64,000 bases of DNA. Source: Gammaproteobacteria bacterium (GTDB taxonomy: Bacteria > Pseudomonadota > Gammaproteobacteria > DSM-16500). The notes under the pieces were generated by a model that saw only the letters and a list, made by a program, of their open reading frames with translations, was not told the origin of the DNA and made no database searches. The position numbers and the translations under genes were made by a program. Numbering within the stretch: the first letter of the stretch is position 1; every line of letters begins with the position of its first letter. The stretch is taken from the NCBI GenBank assembly GCA_013286495.1, contig JABDFQ010000004.1, positions 1-64,000 of the forward strand, read 5' to 3'. Positions 63,661 to 64,000 of the stretch are shown piece after piece.

Positions 63661-64000
63661 ATGTCTCATTCTTATTTCACGCCACCATCCACTTCGCATT
63701 TCATTCCTGCAGTGATGAATATCTGTCAGGATGATTATCCCATGGACTGGTATCAAAAAGAATTCTTGCCTTATGCAGAGGAATATCAGGCATTACCTGA
63801 TCGTGATATTTTGACAACACTCATGTGGATGCAGCCTTATATGGAATCTGCCATTAATTATTTTGGCGACTCATTACTACTACTCGCACATTATTACATG
63901 GGTGGTGAAATTGTAAAAATGATCAAATACTTTGGCGGCACGATTGCAGATTCTTATCAATTAGCATTAATGGCGTATCAGCAACCGCAGAAAAAAATTA
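63661..64000 (+). CDS. Hypothetical protein, truncated by the window end
   Basis: Open frame from ATG 63661 (MSHSYFTPPSTSHFIPAVMNICQDDYPMDWYQKEF...) with no stop before 64000; absent from the ORF track. Confidence 0.6.
   Translation, partial: MSHSYFTPPSTSHFIPAVMNICQDDYPMDWYQKEFLPYAEEYQALPDRDILTTLMWMQPYMESAINYFGDSLLLLAHYYMGGEIVKMIKYFGGTIADSYQLALMAYQQPQKKI

Overview
The window looks like a chromosomal segment of an AT-rich gammaproteobacterium. A Legionellales/Coxiellaceae-like origin is inferred from protein style and gene content and was not tested. Core content: a riboflavin operon (ribD-ribE-ribBA-ribH) behind an FMN riboswitch, glpK, an RND efflux trio, acnA, hemF, gltA divergent from sdhCDAB-sucAB-sucCD, serS, lapAB, dusA, nadC and tRNA-Ala(CGC). 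Accessory content: (1) a complete type I-C CRISPR-Cas locus on the minus strand (cas3-cas5-cas8c-cas7-cas4-cas1-cas2, then 11 repeats plus a truncated terminal repeat), with a well-supported internal start inside cas8c predicted to make Cas11c; (2) two DUF4143-type AAA ATPases with PD-(D/E)xK-like C-termini, each preceded by its own long inverted repeat; (3) a two-copy composite palindromic element (3819-4258 and 17883-18473) with shared flanks and a swapped palindromic core; (4) other palindromic repeats at 55.5 kb and 61.5 kb; (5) several orphan proteins, one beside a PAS/LuxR regulator with a perfect 20-bp palindrome between them; (6) a translationally coupled GGDEF / receiver / hybrid histidine kinase module. 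No clearly new multi-gene system could be proven. The best candidates for follow-up are the ATPase-palindrome units and the composite palindromic element.
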